A stretch of DNA of 64,000 nucleotides from Aphelenchoides besseyi (GCA_024699855.1 JAMPIQ010000003.1:2976001-3040000); one strand, 5' to 3'; shown: positions 11,641 through 23,892, counted from the first letter of the stretch. Notes: generated by a model not told the origin, from the sequence alone. Program-made: numbers and translations.

Positions 11641-12464
11641 CTACTTTCCGTGATTGTTGTAAACAACAACCGATTTGCTACGTTCTGTGGACGTCGAGGA
11701 AGCGCCGCCATTTTCGTATACGGGACTCAAAATCGCATGGTCGTCGAGATAGAAAGAATCCTCAAGTTGAGTGCAACGGCCAACCAGACGATACTGTAAA
11801 CGGTCATGAATTTGCATTTCCATGTCGCTTACCTCAAGTGTTTTCATAGCCGCGGATAAGGTCAAGAAAAATTGTTGTAAGGCAAAGAAGGAGAAGTTGA
11901 AAACGAAATCTCGCGAAACGGGCATATCGATTACGTGAAGCAGGCGCATGGAGAACATCAACATGATCGCGAGAAAGTAAACTGAGAATAAAGCAAAAAT
12001 GCCGCAGTAGTGAACGAACCATCGATGTGGAGCAGAATTTGGACGTGCATAGCGTTGTTGAAGTAGGAATATGAAGACAAACATCGAGTCAATGAGGAAA
12101 CCCATCGCGTACAATGCAGCTGCTAAACTGTGTTCTTTGGTTTTCTGGAACATGTGTCATAGATGTATGCGAGCACACTCACCTCTTCTTCAATGATCAA
12201 ATCTTCTCGAGAAACGAATTTCAGCAGCGAAAATAAACGACCGTGATACACGACCATCGTAATACAAATGGATAGGCTGAGTATCATGAACAACTTGAAT
12301 GAAATCCGAACCAAATCAGCGGCTCTAGAAATCATTACCGGTTTTGAATTGTTGGAAGAACGACGGACGGTCAACATGTTCAACAAAATCACCGAGTTTT
12401 TCGAAGTTTTTGGCATTTTAGTTTGCAAACTCAGCGGGTGCTCGCAATTAAAAGCTTTGCACAT
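11641..12464 (-). CDS. Four-transmembrane protein, unknown function
   Basis: Two exons (12464-12183 and 12144-11641) separated by a 38-nt intron encode about 262 aa. Four hydrophobic segments are visible: LFMILSLSICITMVV, ALYAMGFLIDSMFVFIFLL, FALFSVYFLAIMLMFSMRLL and FVFNFSFFALQQFFLTL. A hydrophilic Ser-rich tail follows (SSTSTERSKSVVVYN). A donor-like GTAAGC near 11833 lies in frame and need not be used. The start could be the ATG at 12464 or a second in-frame ATG at 12416; the shorter form would lose 16 residues. The gap to the end of the upstream Argonaute gene on the same strand is only 140 bp, an operon-like spacing. No family recognised. Confidence 0.75.
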
Positions 12465-12604
12465 TTCACGTTTGTTGCTCTTTAATCTTAGACCGAGTAT
12501 TTGCGATTCTCAAGCTTTTTAATTTCAGAAGACAATTATAATTAACTATGGGAAGATACGTAGATAAACATATTAAATGATATGGCTCGAATACAAATAG
12601 ATAC

Positions 12605-15600
12605 TTAAGCATTGATTCGTTTTTCTCGATGTGGATGATTCTCGTAAGCGAGTTGGTTTGTGAGCTCGATGTCCAACTCTTCTTCGTCTGCATACTCGTG
12701 TATGAGCTGTTGAACACTCTTTCTGCAACGAACGACTATTCTTGTACAACGATTCGGACTCACAAATTGAAAGTAGCAATGAAATTGTTGCGGCCACGTT
12801 TGGCGTATTCTTCGGCGACATACGATGGAGTCGGCTTTGAGACCGGACACGTGACGATTTGATGCGTGAAACAGAGATCGTGAGTCAAACGCTGCAAATC
12901 GTCCATCTTCATTTCCGAGTTATTCGCAAGAACTGAGTATCGTGGGATTTTGGCTGTACCCTGAAAATCGGCGTTCACAGCAATTTGACGTCAATTAACA
13001 AACCTGAAGAGTAACATGTGAGTTTAGATAGAACTCTGAGACCATTGGATCGACAATATCGCAATCTACAACCGTTCCAGAACGCAGATTCTGGTTTTGT
13101 GGCGACTGATTTGCATCCGGATTCTCGGGCGTCAAACGAACGTTGTGAATTTTGTTGACAACCATAACCACAAATTTGGTGTTGGATCCGAAATTCTGAT
13201 CGATAAGCGACTGGAGCATCGGAACTTCGTGGCTGAGAACCTGAAAATTTCCGATTGACATGACAACCAGCTACTTTCAATTCACCTTCGGAAACTCTCC
13301 GTCTGAACATCCGTTTCGATAAATGACAACCAAATTGGGCGGCTTCTTGTTGTGGCTTATGAGATAACGTTTGAAAATGCCTTCGGTTGCGTAGTGCATG
13401 CTCGACAGATGTCCGTTCAGTCCATTTGGTTGATAGATGTAGTCTCCAGCAAAGGTGCCAGTGTTCTTCGTGTCATTGGCCGAGTACTAAAAGTCCATAA
13501 ATTACGAAAACTATTGGTCGGACAAACTCACTCCAAGACAGACGGTGGATTGGGATTAGCGGATGAACCTCCGCTTGTTGGACAACCAGCGTGTTTGAGC
13601 GCAAATCCGATGATCAAATGATCAGCACCAAGCAATTTTGCATTGGAAGTGACTTCGTAGTTCAATCCACCCAACTTGACGTTTGTTTTGTTGACAATGT
13701 TTTCCATAGTCAGTCGTTTTCCGCGTCCGTCTTTATCCAGTCCAGTAGCATCGATCATTGTGTTCAGAAGAACATTTTGCGTTACGATTCCATAGCGTTG
13801 TTCAAAGGCTTTCATGAACGCTGAAAACGTTCATTGTTTACAGAATCGGAAGATCGAACTCACAGTGAATCTGTTTGTCTTCCTTCGGAGTTAAGGCGAT
13901 CACGAATTCGCAATCTTTCCCGACGGCATCCAATAGATACTCTTCGAAGACTTTAGATCGATCTCCACCGTCGAATTCGATCACGTAGCAATCAGACGGA
14001 TTGATCAATTGAAGACCACGCTCATGGCAAGCGGCCATGAAGTAATCGCACATTCGACTAAACAGCCAGCTCATGAGCTTACTATTGCTATGAACTTACT
14101 CTAGACGTTCCTGGTTCAGCAACACTCGCTGAGCGTGGAATGCACACATCGCCCAAATTCTCGGTGATGGCGCCGGCAGAATGAAAGCACTCGGCTGCCA
14201 ACGACCTTTGTACTGAATGAATTGTGATCGTGTGCCTTTGTAGACCATTTCCGGTGGTGCAATGACTCGGGCTTTCAACTGAAACATTCATACATGAAGA
14301 TCAGATGACGACTTCTTACTTTGATTGGACGATCATGCACTTTAATGCCTGCCTTTCGCAGGAAATTCGACTTCGAGAAGTTTGCTGATTTCGCCATCTT
14401 CTCTGTTCGTGGTTGATAGTGAGCGGGAGGAACGGCGGCGTATCGAATCATTTGATTTTTGATTTCAGTGGGAACATTTCGAACTCGTTGATTGTCGCAT
14501 ACAACACACAACTCCATGGGATAGTAGTGACGATGCGGTCCGTATTTGGCAATCAACACCGGAGCCTCGGGATGTTGAAGTGGAATTCCGTGATTGCGTT
14601 GAAAGTACTCTTCGACGGTGATTCGTGTGTTCTCGAAACTGAACGTCTGTTGATTCGCCGGTGCCCCGATATCTTGGATCTTGCAGCTCATGACCCGAGC
14701 ATTTCCTTTGCGTTCGTGCAAATGCTTTGGTCGAACGTAGAGACCGCGCAGAAGTTCGAGCATTTCTTTACGATTCTGAAGAATGTTGGCGACCTTATCG
14801 TAGACGCTGTTCTCCCAATAGTGAAATGGAGTGAGTTGAGCTGCAAAGAAAGCGAAGCTAATGGCAAGAACGATGACAACTTACGTTCAACAGCAATTGC
14901 CAAATCCGGTTGTTTATTCACGCCTTGAATCAGACGAGTTCCTTTGTTCATGCCGAACCCCACATAAATGTCGTTGGGAAAAAACGGAAACTCCTTGTCG
15001 TATCCAAAGGTTGCTGCATTGAAAACGTACGTGGTTCCACCACCGGCAAAAGTGACGAACTCTTCTCTGAAAACAACGATTCTGTTTGGATGATTTCTTT
15101 TTAACCTACGGTCTTTCGATCATGTCTTGAGATGATGCAATGTCCAGAAATTGCACAACGTCGGCGGCCTTTTGATCGAAATTCGCTGTCGCACATTCAC
15201 GAAGCACTCCGGTGTCCAATTCGCCTTCAACGGCTTCAACTTTGAACAAGAACTTCGTGCAGTTGCAAAGCGTGTGCTGAAGAATATGAGAGAATTGTGC
15301 AGTCGTTTGTCTCAACTGACCTTGACAAACATATCGCAGTGATTGTCGATGAGTTTCGATTCAACTTGAAAGATTTCCATGTATTCTTCCTGAAACCACA
15401 AATCATTCTGTTGTTATCTATCGACCTTACTGTCAAGTACAGTTTGTTCAGAGAGAACAACATTGAACCCAAATCGTAGTGCAAAGTCTCTCGATCATCG
15501 AATGTCTTGGTGAACTTCTTGATCACAGCACGGAAGATGTACAAACACGCCGATCGTCGTTCACAAACATTGTAACTGAAACACAGACGAACATGAAAAC

Positions 15601-15947
15601 CAACTGCTAAGCTTACTCTCCGCTGGCTTCATCAGTGAATGAAACAGATCGTTCTTCATTTCCGACCGTTTTCAATCCTGTGATTTCCACTCGATAGCGG
15701 TAGATGATCGTTGGAGTGATTTCCGCTCGAAACAGATTCGTAACAACGTCTGCATAGCCAAGCTCGGCCTTCTTTCCCGGCTCCAGACGCTTCGGGTAGA
15801 TGGGAGCTTTGGGGTCGACCTAAAAAACCAATCTCCTTCAGATGAACCAAACTGTTCGCAAACCCGAATGTGGTTCAGAAAAGCCAAATTCTGTCGATTT
15901 CCATTGCTCTTCTTCTTCTTCTTGGCAGAATTTGCAGAAGTCGACAT
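12605..15947 (-). CDS. Worm-specific (WAGO-like) Argonaute, slicer residues lost
   Basis: Fourteen exons run from the ATG at 15947 (KKKKK-rich N-terminus) to the TAA at 12607-12605, about 928 aa. Domains in order: N (YADVVTNLFRAEITPTIIY), PAZ (EEYFQRNHGIPLQHPEAP, YYPMELCVVCDNQRV), MID (PSDCYVIEFDGG) and PIWI (NVKLGGLNYEV, LLGADHLIIGF, LVVIYRNGCSDGEF, QGTAKIPRYSVL, CFTHQIVTCPVSKPTPSYV). In slicing Argonautes the second catalytic Asp is in YRDG; here it is YRNG. The C-terminal His of YAH is replaced by Glu (YVAEEYAKRG). Loss of the tetrad and the HQIV..PVS..P block are hallmarks of the WAGO clade, which binds secondary siRNAs made by RdRP. Exons 10 and 11 (ending 13532, starting 13486) are one base out of phase with the canonical sites, so that junction is unresolved. 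The gene follows the nuclear receptor on the same strand. Confidence 0.93.
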
Positions 15948-16384
15948 CGCAGCGAAAAAAGAAAACAACCGGTTGAAACCGCAGTTCTCAGTCCAGAGCT
16001 CTCTCACGATGTTCATCATTTTGTTTGGACGAAAAATCAGATACAAAATTGAAGCTATCGATTTTCATCGCAATGCTTCTGCTCAACACACTTCCAAGGG
16101 TTCTATTGATGTTCTGACCGTTGATTATAATCGAAGAGAACACAAACAAGTCGACTGATTTCACACATTCGTTTATTTGATTGCACAACACACTAGTAAA
16201 CGAGGGGAAAGTTTATTCCGAAAAATAGACAAAAATTTCTAACCGTTATGTTTTGGCCCCTAATTGCTGAAAGATAACCAGTTTAGCCCAATCGAACCCA
16301 AAATCATTGTCCCACTGAAACATCCCCTTAATCCCAATAATGACCCACTTTTCCACTTCAACCTCTGGAATCTTCGTTATCAAC
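15948..16384. other. Intergenic, no gene recognised
   Basis: About 440 bp between the nuclear receptor stop and the Argonaute start on the minus strand. Open frames here are antisense shadows. No motif can be named. Confidence 0.5.
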
Positions 16385-17845
16385 TTATTTCATCAGTCTT
16401 TCTAACTGATTAATCGGAAGTTTAAGAAAAGACAAGAGAAAACGACGAGCCAGAAACCGCACCGACTGAACAAACCCCACAACCCTTGGCCACAACAACT
16501 CCATTCCACTTGTTGGCCGCCCCAAATCATCTTCGTCGATTTCTCGTTCCAGTAATCGAAACAGCGTCTCCAACAAAGTGTTTTCAATTCCAACCATTGC
16601 GGCATTCTAAAACTGCTTATTCGCTGATAACAAGTTCTCAACTGACCTCCGGCAGACGATTTGAATCGAAGATCATCAAAGCCCCCAAAACTGCCCACTG
16701 TTCGTCTGTCAGCTCCGGTCGAATCGCCGCCAAAGCACAAAACTCATCAGCCAGATCCTGGTCAATCTGCAACTTATCAACCAACTGCCCCAAATCCTCA
16801 CGACCATAATTCGGTCGATTGATAGTTCGCTCATCAGAATCACATCGACTCACCAAATCTAAAAAGATTAAATCAAACCAACCGTGTTCAGCAGAAACCA
16901 ATTGCAACAGGTCGTTGGGACTTAGTGTCTGAGCGTTCAGATGCCGTTGAATAGCTTGAGCGAAATACCAAACGCGAAGCAACGGAATCAAACGCTGAGC
17001 ACCGTCCTCTTGACTCGATTGCATATTGTTTTCTATTTCCTGTGGTGAGTCGATGAACTTGATGAACGCAGACGTGATTCCCACAATCAACTCGTCGAAT
17101 TCATTGGCATTTCGATTGGTTGGAAGTCGGAAATCCCAGTGACTGAAAGATTGTCGTATTTGCTTTGTCTTCCGATTCCGCTCAATCAATTCTCGTTTTG
17201 CACTTCTTTCCATTTCATTCAACACCACTGAAATCAACTAGAAGGTTGTGGGTCCTGAACTCCCAAACTTACGCGTCGTGTTCATTCCGTTTCTTACACA
17301 CTTCAAGTACCGACATTGTTGACATCCATTGCGAGTCAGTTTATTGATCTCGCAATGTCCGCCTTCTTTGCACGTGTACTTGAGTCGTCGTTGAGCTGTA
17401 CGTCGAAAGAAACCTGAAGGTTGTCAGCGTATTCAAGAACCCAAACAAAAAGTCCAACCTTTACATCCCTCACATGTGATCGCTCTTGAAACCTTGGATT
17501 ACGATTACGTATGTACTAAACCTACTGATAGTGTAATCCGGTAGCCGCATCCTCGCACACCACACACTTCTGTCCATCTTCCAAATAACTCGGGATGTAC
17601 GGTGCCACTGAAAACAAACGAAATTAAAAGGACAATACCGCTTGTGTTTCCGCTTATCAATCACGTTCTTTTACTCGATTTACAATCCCCGCACTTCTTT
17701 TGCAGGTGTCCAGTGAATTTACAGCCGACCGGCTCTTATCAAAGAAGACCATTTTTACAAGAGTTGCGGTCATCTTTTCAACAATCGAATAACAGCGAAA
17801 CTAACCTCGACTACGTGATCGCATCTTGTCGCTTGGAGGACTCAT
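16385..17845 (-). CDS. Nuclear hormone receptor (C4 zinc fingers plus ligand-binding domain)
   Basis: Six exons (17845-17806, 17607-17526, 17484-17459, 17413-17273, 17227-16647, 16606-16385) join exactly to 363 aa. The DNA-binding domain carries two C4 fingers: [25 protein letters not shown] (first finger, split by a 26-nt exon) and CKEGGHC..NGCQQCRYLKC. The P-box is CEGCKG, as in the NR1/thyroid-receptor-like group, followed by FFRRTAQRRLKYTC. The C-terminal 220 residues are helical and consistent with a ligand-binding domain; no clear AF-2 helix at the extreme end is recognised. The protein should be a ligand- or constitutively regulated transcription factor; target genes are unknown. The first intron (about 200 nt) is long for this window. 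Confidence 0.92.
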
Positions 17846-18611
17846 CTTTTCGTTCGATTGTACTCAAAGGTCAACAGATTATGTTCCGTTACCACAGGAT
17901 GTTTCCTATAAAATCAAGATGTGAAACAGCGAAGTGAACATGTCTACTGTAAAACGGCAAAAACGACGCCAACCGAGAATCAACGCAACAAATCTTTTGG
18001 CATGTCCTTAGACGCTCTCGCTCGAGATCGACACTCCGCCTCTCGACGGCAGATGCCGCAACTCGCCAGTGCCATTCACTGCTGCTCGGTATTTGAGGTC
18101 AACGGCGTTACGCAAAACGGTAAAATTGGCGGGAGTCCAACCGCGTGCTTTTGTGGTCGAGAATGAGTGTCAGTTCACCCGAGAGTTGTAAATCCTATGC
18201 ACAAGCAAATTGCGATACAACGGCCGAGAAAAAGCTCAAAACCGGCAACTAACAGCAACGACTTCAATCAACACTTATTGTTAAATGTATGACATCACGG
18301 AAACAGAATTCCTAGACTATTTAATTTCCCATTTCTATTAATTCAGAACCTAAACTCTTGATGTCAACTTACAAGCTCTAAACAACTTTTCGTGTGAACT
18401 TGTTAGTTTGCTTGTTCATTGGATTAACAGATGAATTCAAAAGCTTGCGAACGATTCGATTCGCATGATTACGATTTTCAACCACCCAAACTCATTCATA
18501 TTAAACAATTGCCCATACATAACAAACATCAGTTGAAGTTCTCAGACTTTTAGCCCACAAAAACGGACAACATAGCAAAAGACAGAAAGATATCGTTTGT
18601 GTCCAATTCAA
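17846..18611. other. Intergenic, no gene recognised
   Basis: About 765 bp upstream of the nuclear receptor and downstream of the broken Ser/Thr-rich gene. Only short open frames without motifs. Confidence 0.5.
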
Positions 18612-21130
18612 TCAGACGGCAGGCAATGGAGTTGTAGGATGTAGAGTGGGCGCAGGTTTCGATTTGAACAAACGTTTTGTTAGAATCAAATAAATGACAA
18701 TCAAACACGTGATGCTTGTCACCAAACAACACACAAATATGGCAAGGAGGGAGAATTGGTGAAGTACCTGAAGATAGTTAGCCGAGAATTTAGTTCGACA
18801 CTCACCTCGTTTATATTGTTTCTCGTGAGAAGACTGCGGCTGCAATTTTTTAGGGACAACTTTTCGAGCAATTGCAACCTTATTCGTGCTTAAAATACAT
18901 GAGAGTAGAATTGGAGAAATCTACGAAACTTACACAGCGTTGATTTTAGTGCTTGACTTCGACGATTTAGTGCTCTTAGATGGCAATCCAATACTTGTTT
19001 CTTCGGTCGTAATATCACCCGAGCTGAAGAAGTAATGAAAGTAGCGTATACAAATTAAACGTACCTAATGATTGTAGTTTCTTCGAAGCTTGAAGTTGAA
19101 GATTAGATGTTGGACGGTTGACTCGATTCGGATGATCTGAAAACCAAAGGACGTAAATGAAAAATAACGACGAAACTGACGTATCTGCTAAAGACTCAGT
19201 AGAACTCGATGACTAATCGTTTAAGTTGGTCGACGATTTCGCGGACGAGCTTTTATTAAATGTACTAGTGCTTGACTCTTCGGGTGTAGTAGGTGTTTCG
19301 GAAGTACAGGGTGTCTCAAAAAAAAGGGCAATCGTGCTGTAACTTTTTAACCAGCCATTGTATGAAGATTCTGTAAAAAGAAACTAAGGTTGTTTTTGGC
19401 CGCGGAGTCGATTGGTCTAATTTTCTGCCGGATCGGACAAGTCCGCAGGCTGCTATGGACAATTTTGTACCTCCAAGCGAGTTTAACGCTGCGAGTTTTT
19501 GCATAAATTTACAAACGATGCTTCCCATTCTTCATTTTTGTCTTCCTTTTTTTTAAGCGCTGGCGGTATCAATAATCGAAGCGAGGCGAAATGGCGTGAC
19601 GTCGTTATGTCACTTGATGGATGGACTTGATTACAGATTATTTATAACAATTTAAGATTAAAGATTACAGTTTGTTAACAAGATGTTCAATGTGGCCTCC
19701 GTGTTCCCGTACTACCAAAGCAATGCGCTTAAGAAACTCATTAACCCACAAATTGCACAATGGAATCTTATGCCCTAGTTCTTCCCATGCTTCCAAAATC
19801 CGGATTGTCATGAGTGGATTGATAACGACTGACCGTCATAACGAAGACAAAAATGAAGAATGGGAAGCAGCGTTTGTAAATTTATGCAAAAACTCTCAGC
19901 GTTAAACTCGCTTGGAGGTACAAAATTGTCCATAGCAGCCTGCGGACTTGTCCGATCCGGCAGAAAATTAGACCAATCGACTCCGCGGCCAAAAACAACC
20001 TTAGTTTCTTTTTACAGAATCTTCATACAATGGCTGGTTAAAAAGTTACAGCACGATTGCCCTTTTTTTTGAGACACCCTGTAGAATAGGTTGGACTACA
20101 AATAACACTAAACACATTTTCCAATTAACATATCCAACAGTTGAAGTCTCTTCAAAACTTGAAATCAAGGAATCGATGGTGGTAGTATGTGTAAAGTCGA
20201 AAGAACTTAAATTGAAAAAAATTAAACAAAAGATGATTAATTAAACATACGCATCTGATGAAGGCTCAGCAGAAGTCGGTGGTTGTTTGCTGAATGATGG
20301 TTCATCAATTGAAGTCGATTCTTTTGACAAAGAAGTGGTATCAGTCGAATTAAACGGTTCTTCCTGTCCAATGGTTGACGTTTTTTGGTGTGAACTTGTC
20401 GGATGTTTTTTGGTCTTTTACTCGCGGAAATCGACACATAAGAGTTCGATTTCTGCTCTGTAGTCGAAGGCTTTTCGCTTAAAAACGAATCTTGCGACGA
20501 AAACTGTAAATTCAATTGAACTAGAAGACTCTTCAACGGTGCTCAATAAAACGCTAAAACTCGGTGGTTGTTCAGGAACAGTACTCGGAAGTTGATCGCT
20601 TGAAATTAACGATTGTTCTGCTGGCACCTTAGTCGGAATTGAATGACTTGGTTTAGCGGTAGGGACCTGAAAAGCATCTAAACGGTGTTTTCAATTTTGA
20701 CACTTGCTCTGGAATGTTTGATTGGCGAATAATATATACCATTCGCATGCTTAACATAACTATTATCTTGTTTGTATGCACCAAAATTTCCCACCACAAT
20801 TCCTGACGTTGTTTTTTCACTTGACGATTCTTCTTCTGGCATAGTCGAGGAAGCTGTTGAATTTTGTTCTTGATCCGTAGCCGAACTCTGGAATTCGGTT
20901 GCAAGCACTTTCTTTGCTTCAGACAAACTTGCATTTCTAAAATGATCAAAGACACAAATAGCCAATCGTACGCCAACTTATCTCTTATTTATCCTTCTAA
21001 CATCCAAAGCTTCATTGTCGACTTTTTTTGGAGTCAGATGCTTTTTCATCTGCTCGTCTTTGTGAGCGTTGATTGAGCTCAAACAGTTGAGAAACAAAAG
21101 TCCATAAGTAAGGACACGAAGCACACGCAT
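18612..21130 (-). pseudogene. Broken Ser/Thr-rich type I membrane (mucin-like) protein gene
   Basis: The minus strand starts at an ATG (21130) with a signal peptide (LRVLTYGLLFLNCLSSINA). A series of exons rich in Ser, Thr, Pro and Glu follows (for example TASSTMPEEESSSEKTTS and STDTTSLSKESTSIDEP). It ends with a transmembrane helix (LLAIFVCCLVTSITCLIVIYLIL) and a short basic tail, stop near 18612. This is the layout of a cell-surface mucin-like protein. The gene looks inactive. A 775-bp transposable element sits in what would be coding sequence at 19307-20081. In-frame TAG and TAA codons lie at 19215-19213 and 19105-19103, and the donor after exon 1 is not a GT. Very short introns might remove one stop. 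Other exons keep frame through 34-37-nt introns, so decay may be recent. Confidence 0.7.
19307..20081 (-). mobile_element. Tc1/mariner-like non-autonomous element with 239-bp terminal inverted repeats
   Basis: The element begins CAGGGTGTCTCAAAA at 19307 and ends with its inverse complement at 20081. It is flanked by TA on both sides (19305-19306 and 20082-20083), the target duplication of the Tc1/mariner superfamily. The arms 19307-19545 and 19843-20081 are inverted copies with only about two mismatches, so the insertion is young. The 297-bp middle encodes, on the minus strand ending at a TAA at 19667-19665, a peptide with VNEFLKRI..VREHGGHIEHL, which resembles the C-terminal tail of mariner-type DDE transposases. 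The catalytic domain is missing, so this is an internally deleted derivative that would need transposase supplied in trans. Each arm is open over about 70 codons, an accident of the repeat. Confidence 0.93.
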
Positions 21131-21582
21131 TTCTCGTACGATCAACAAAATCAAAGAGCGAGAAAAGTTGACTGTCGTCCAACTTTGATCCCCACACAAT
21201 GACGAGATTCAACAAAAATTGATGTTTCTGGTAACTTTGCATAATTGGTTTACATAGATTTGTTTGTGTCAATACAAGAAACAGTCGGGATTGAAGTTCG
21301 CTGAAAGGGAATTCACAGTTTTCAGTTAAAATCCAGCAGAGACATCTCAACTAGACAATCATATTGTGGAATGACAGTTAACAACAACAATCATAATCAA
21401 TCGACTCAACGGCTTCTGATTCCGTGTATCTCAAAATTACGACTTGAAGTCTCTTTAGCGTAAGATATTCAACTGAAATTTGCATTAAAAGATGCAAATT
21501 CTTATGCAAATTCGAATCAAGATGCAAATTTTGAAGTTAATGTCCGACAGTTTTTCGCGTTTTCTTCATTCAACTTTCGTTC
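21131..21582. other. Intergenic, divergent promoter region
   Basis: About 450 bp between divergent genes. A short tandem-like stretch near 21479-21535 repeats the word AGATGCAAATT or close variants three times. Nothing else is recognised. Confidence 0.5.
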
Positions 21583-23583
21583 AATGATTGTGGTGACTCC
21601 TGCTTTTTGTTTTCTCTGTGCTCTTGTGCTCTAAACGCGACGATATTCAAGGAACGTTCAACTCGTACACGTCTTGGTGGCCGAAGCCGAGCGGTTCGCG
21701 CACCTCGTCCTTGTGGCACCGGTCCCGAGCCATTCAATGCGATCCGTTGGCTTCAATTCGTGGTTTTCGGTATCTGCATCTTCAAGTCCAGTGTCCTAGT
21801 GGAAGTAGGCTTTGGCGGCAATTGTTTCTTTCAAGATGGAAACGATGTCGGTTTGAAAGGCTCGTGTACTAATGGAACGATGGATATAAACCTCGGCGAC
21901 CATCAGGAACTCGAGTTCTACATGGAGTTCGGTTACATTGCGGAAAACACAACTGTGAATCAAGTGTATGTTTCTTAGTTTATCCGATTGATTTGATGAC
22001 CATGTTTCAGGATAACTTTAACCGTTGTCGACTTTCAATGATAGAAACTGCAAGTTTTAATAACCTTGGTTCACAGCACTTCGCAAGCGGTAAGAATAGA
22101 AACCTTTACAACGATAAATTTTGATATTAGATCGTGTCAATTATTATTACCCAATGCAAGGCGAACTCAACGGCGAGGGTTTCAAGTTGAAAGGCGAAGG
22201 TGATTCGGATTTCATACAAGTGGTCGAAGGAGCACCGGATTTTGAAAAAACATGGATCGGCTACATTACCACGGTCAAGTACTTGGGCTATGCGAATCTC
22301 ACAACCTTAAACTTCAAATCCGTAAGTCCGCTCAGATGACTCTCGCCTAAATGTCTCGATTTCAGTTTGATGCCACGGAATACGATCCGTCCAAGGACAA
22401 GATGCCGGTTTACCTTGTGATGATTATCGTCGTGGCTGTTTTGTAAGTCACTCAACTGTCTTCTTAATTTCTTTTTTTAGGGTTAAATTGGCCGTGATTG
22501 TCGCAGCTGTCGTTGGTGTGGTCTGGTACTGCGTGGTGCCATGCAAGAAGGTAAGTGTCGATGAAAAAAGTGGCAAGTCATCCAAAAAGATGCAGGCGTA
22601 CATTCAAGACCTCGGACTGATTCTATTGGTCTTGTTTCAGATGGTAGCTGCTGCGCCGGGAGAGGACAAGTCGAAAACCTACGAAGGCCGCATCGAAGAG
22701 GCAAAGTTGCGGGCCGAGTTCTTGGGATTGCCAAAAGATCCCAAGTTGCACGAGTCTTTCCTTGAAAACCGAAGCAAACCAAAGTCCAAAAAGTACTCCG
22801 TCGACGCCAATGCTCCACTCAAATCACTTACCGACGAGCAGCTCATAAGCACGGCCAAGTCATGGAGTCCACTCATGGATCGAACTCAATCGGAATGGTT
22901 ACGCACTGCTACCGAAGCCTACCGTTGCGCGGAAACTCGCGTCGAATTTAACCACCCGCTCATGGTCGAGCCAAAGTACGAAATCGTTGACCACCTGCTC
23001 AATCTTTCGGTATGGTGGCAACGATTTGATCTGTTCTTCGATATGCCGACCAAGATTGTTCGCCAACGCATCATCCAAGCAAAGGCGGACATGATGAAGT
23101 ACCGCGGCACCTTCAGGGTGAGGAATCAATTTGAATCCTACTAATTGTTTCTTTTTCAGGACGTGGAAATCCGAGCCGCGATCCAAGAAGACGTCAAGGA
23201 CCTGCTCGCCTTTGAGCAAGTGGCGGATCAGGTTCTAGCGACCAAAACCGGCGCCAAAAAGGTAAGTGATTTCATTGACAACATCTCTAATCCTTGTTTT
23301 TAGTACCGCTTGTTACGAAGGAGTGACAAAGGAACAAGTGGCCGAGGTCAAAAGGATTGTCGAGGAGATGCAAAAGCGGCTCCTGCAGTTAGTAAGTTCA
23401 GCTCTTGCATTAACCAGTCTTCGTTTCAGAAAAAAAGCAATCCTGGGCGAAGTGACTCAAAAAGACAAAGACAGAATCAAGCTGAAAACTGAGCAAATCA
23501 ACAATCTTCTCTTCTTTGAGATCGCTTCGCGCTTGCTCGGCCTCAAAACCGAAGAACCAAAGATTGGATCCAACGCCCACTGA
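21583..23583 (+). CDS. Type I membrane protein with charged helical C-terminal part, unknown family
   Basis: An extracellular-looking N-terminal half (GFGGNCFFQDGNDVGLKGSC, NYYYPMQGELNGEGF, TWIGYITTVKYLGYANLT) is followed by a transmembrane helix (VYLVMIIVVAVL joined over an intron at 22444 to VKLAVIVAAVVGVVWYCVV). A long charged helical tail follows (KTYEGRIEEAKLRAEFLGL, VTKEQVAEVKRIVEEM, QKDKDRIKLKTEQI), ending at the TGA 23581-23583 with a poly(A) signal near 23634. A second hydrophobic stretch at 22617-22655 (LGLILLVLFQMVAAAPG) lies inside a possible 90-nt intron; it could instead be the signal peptide of a separate downstream gene starting near 22590. The first exon is uncertain: an ATG at 21583 opens a hydrophobic peptide that soon hits a stop, and the junction near 23262/23304 is out of phase. 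The expressed structure is therefore approximate. Confidence 0.6.
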
Positions 23584-23892
23584 ACACTACAATCTTCTTA
23601 TCTTCGTGTCCCTGTTGTTGAATGTTGTTGCGAAATAAAACAGTAGGAAAAAGTTGGATTGATTGTTGGTACGAAGATAAGACTGAAGTTGAGAGGAGCA
23701 GAAAACTCGATGGTCGGATATGTCCTTCAAACTGTCAGTCGATAGACACCATAGAATTGATCGGCGGTATCGCGCACGCACTGTTCAAAGTCCATCAGAC
23801 GACGCTAGTCGATGGAGCGCCATTTGTGCGACCCGGTCGAGAGTTGCCTAGTTGACCAAGTTTTCGTCTTGTTTGAGGTCGCGTAAATTAGC

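Noticed and set aside
19316..19528. Two nearly identical 70-aa frames in the transposon arms (19316-19528 and 19860-20072)
   Set aside because: They are the two inverted repeats read in opposite directions; no protein family fits.
20690..20710. Ultra-short 17-nt intron in the Ser/Thr-rich gene
   Set aside because: A 35-nt intron starting at a GTCAAA donor keeps the same frame, so no ultra-short intron is needed.
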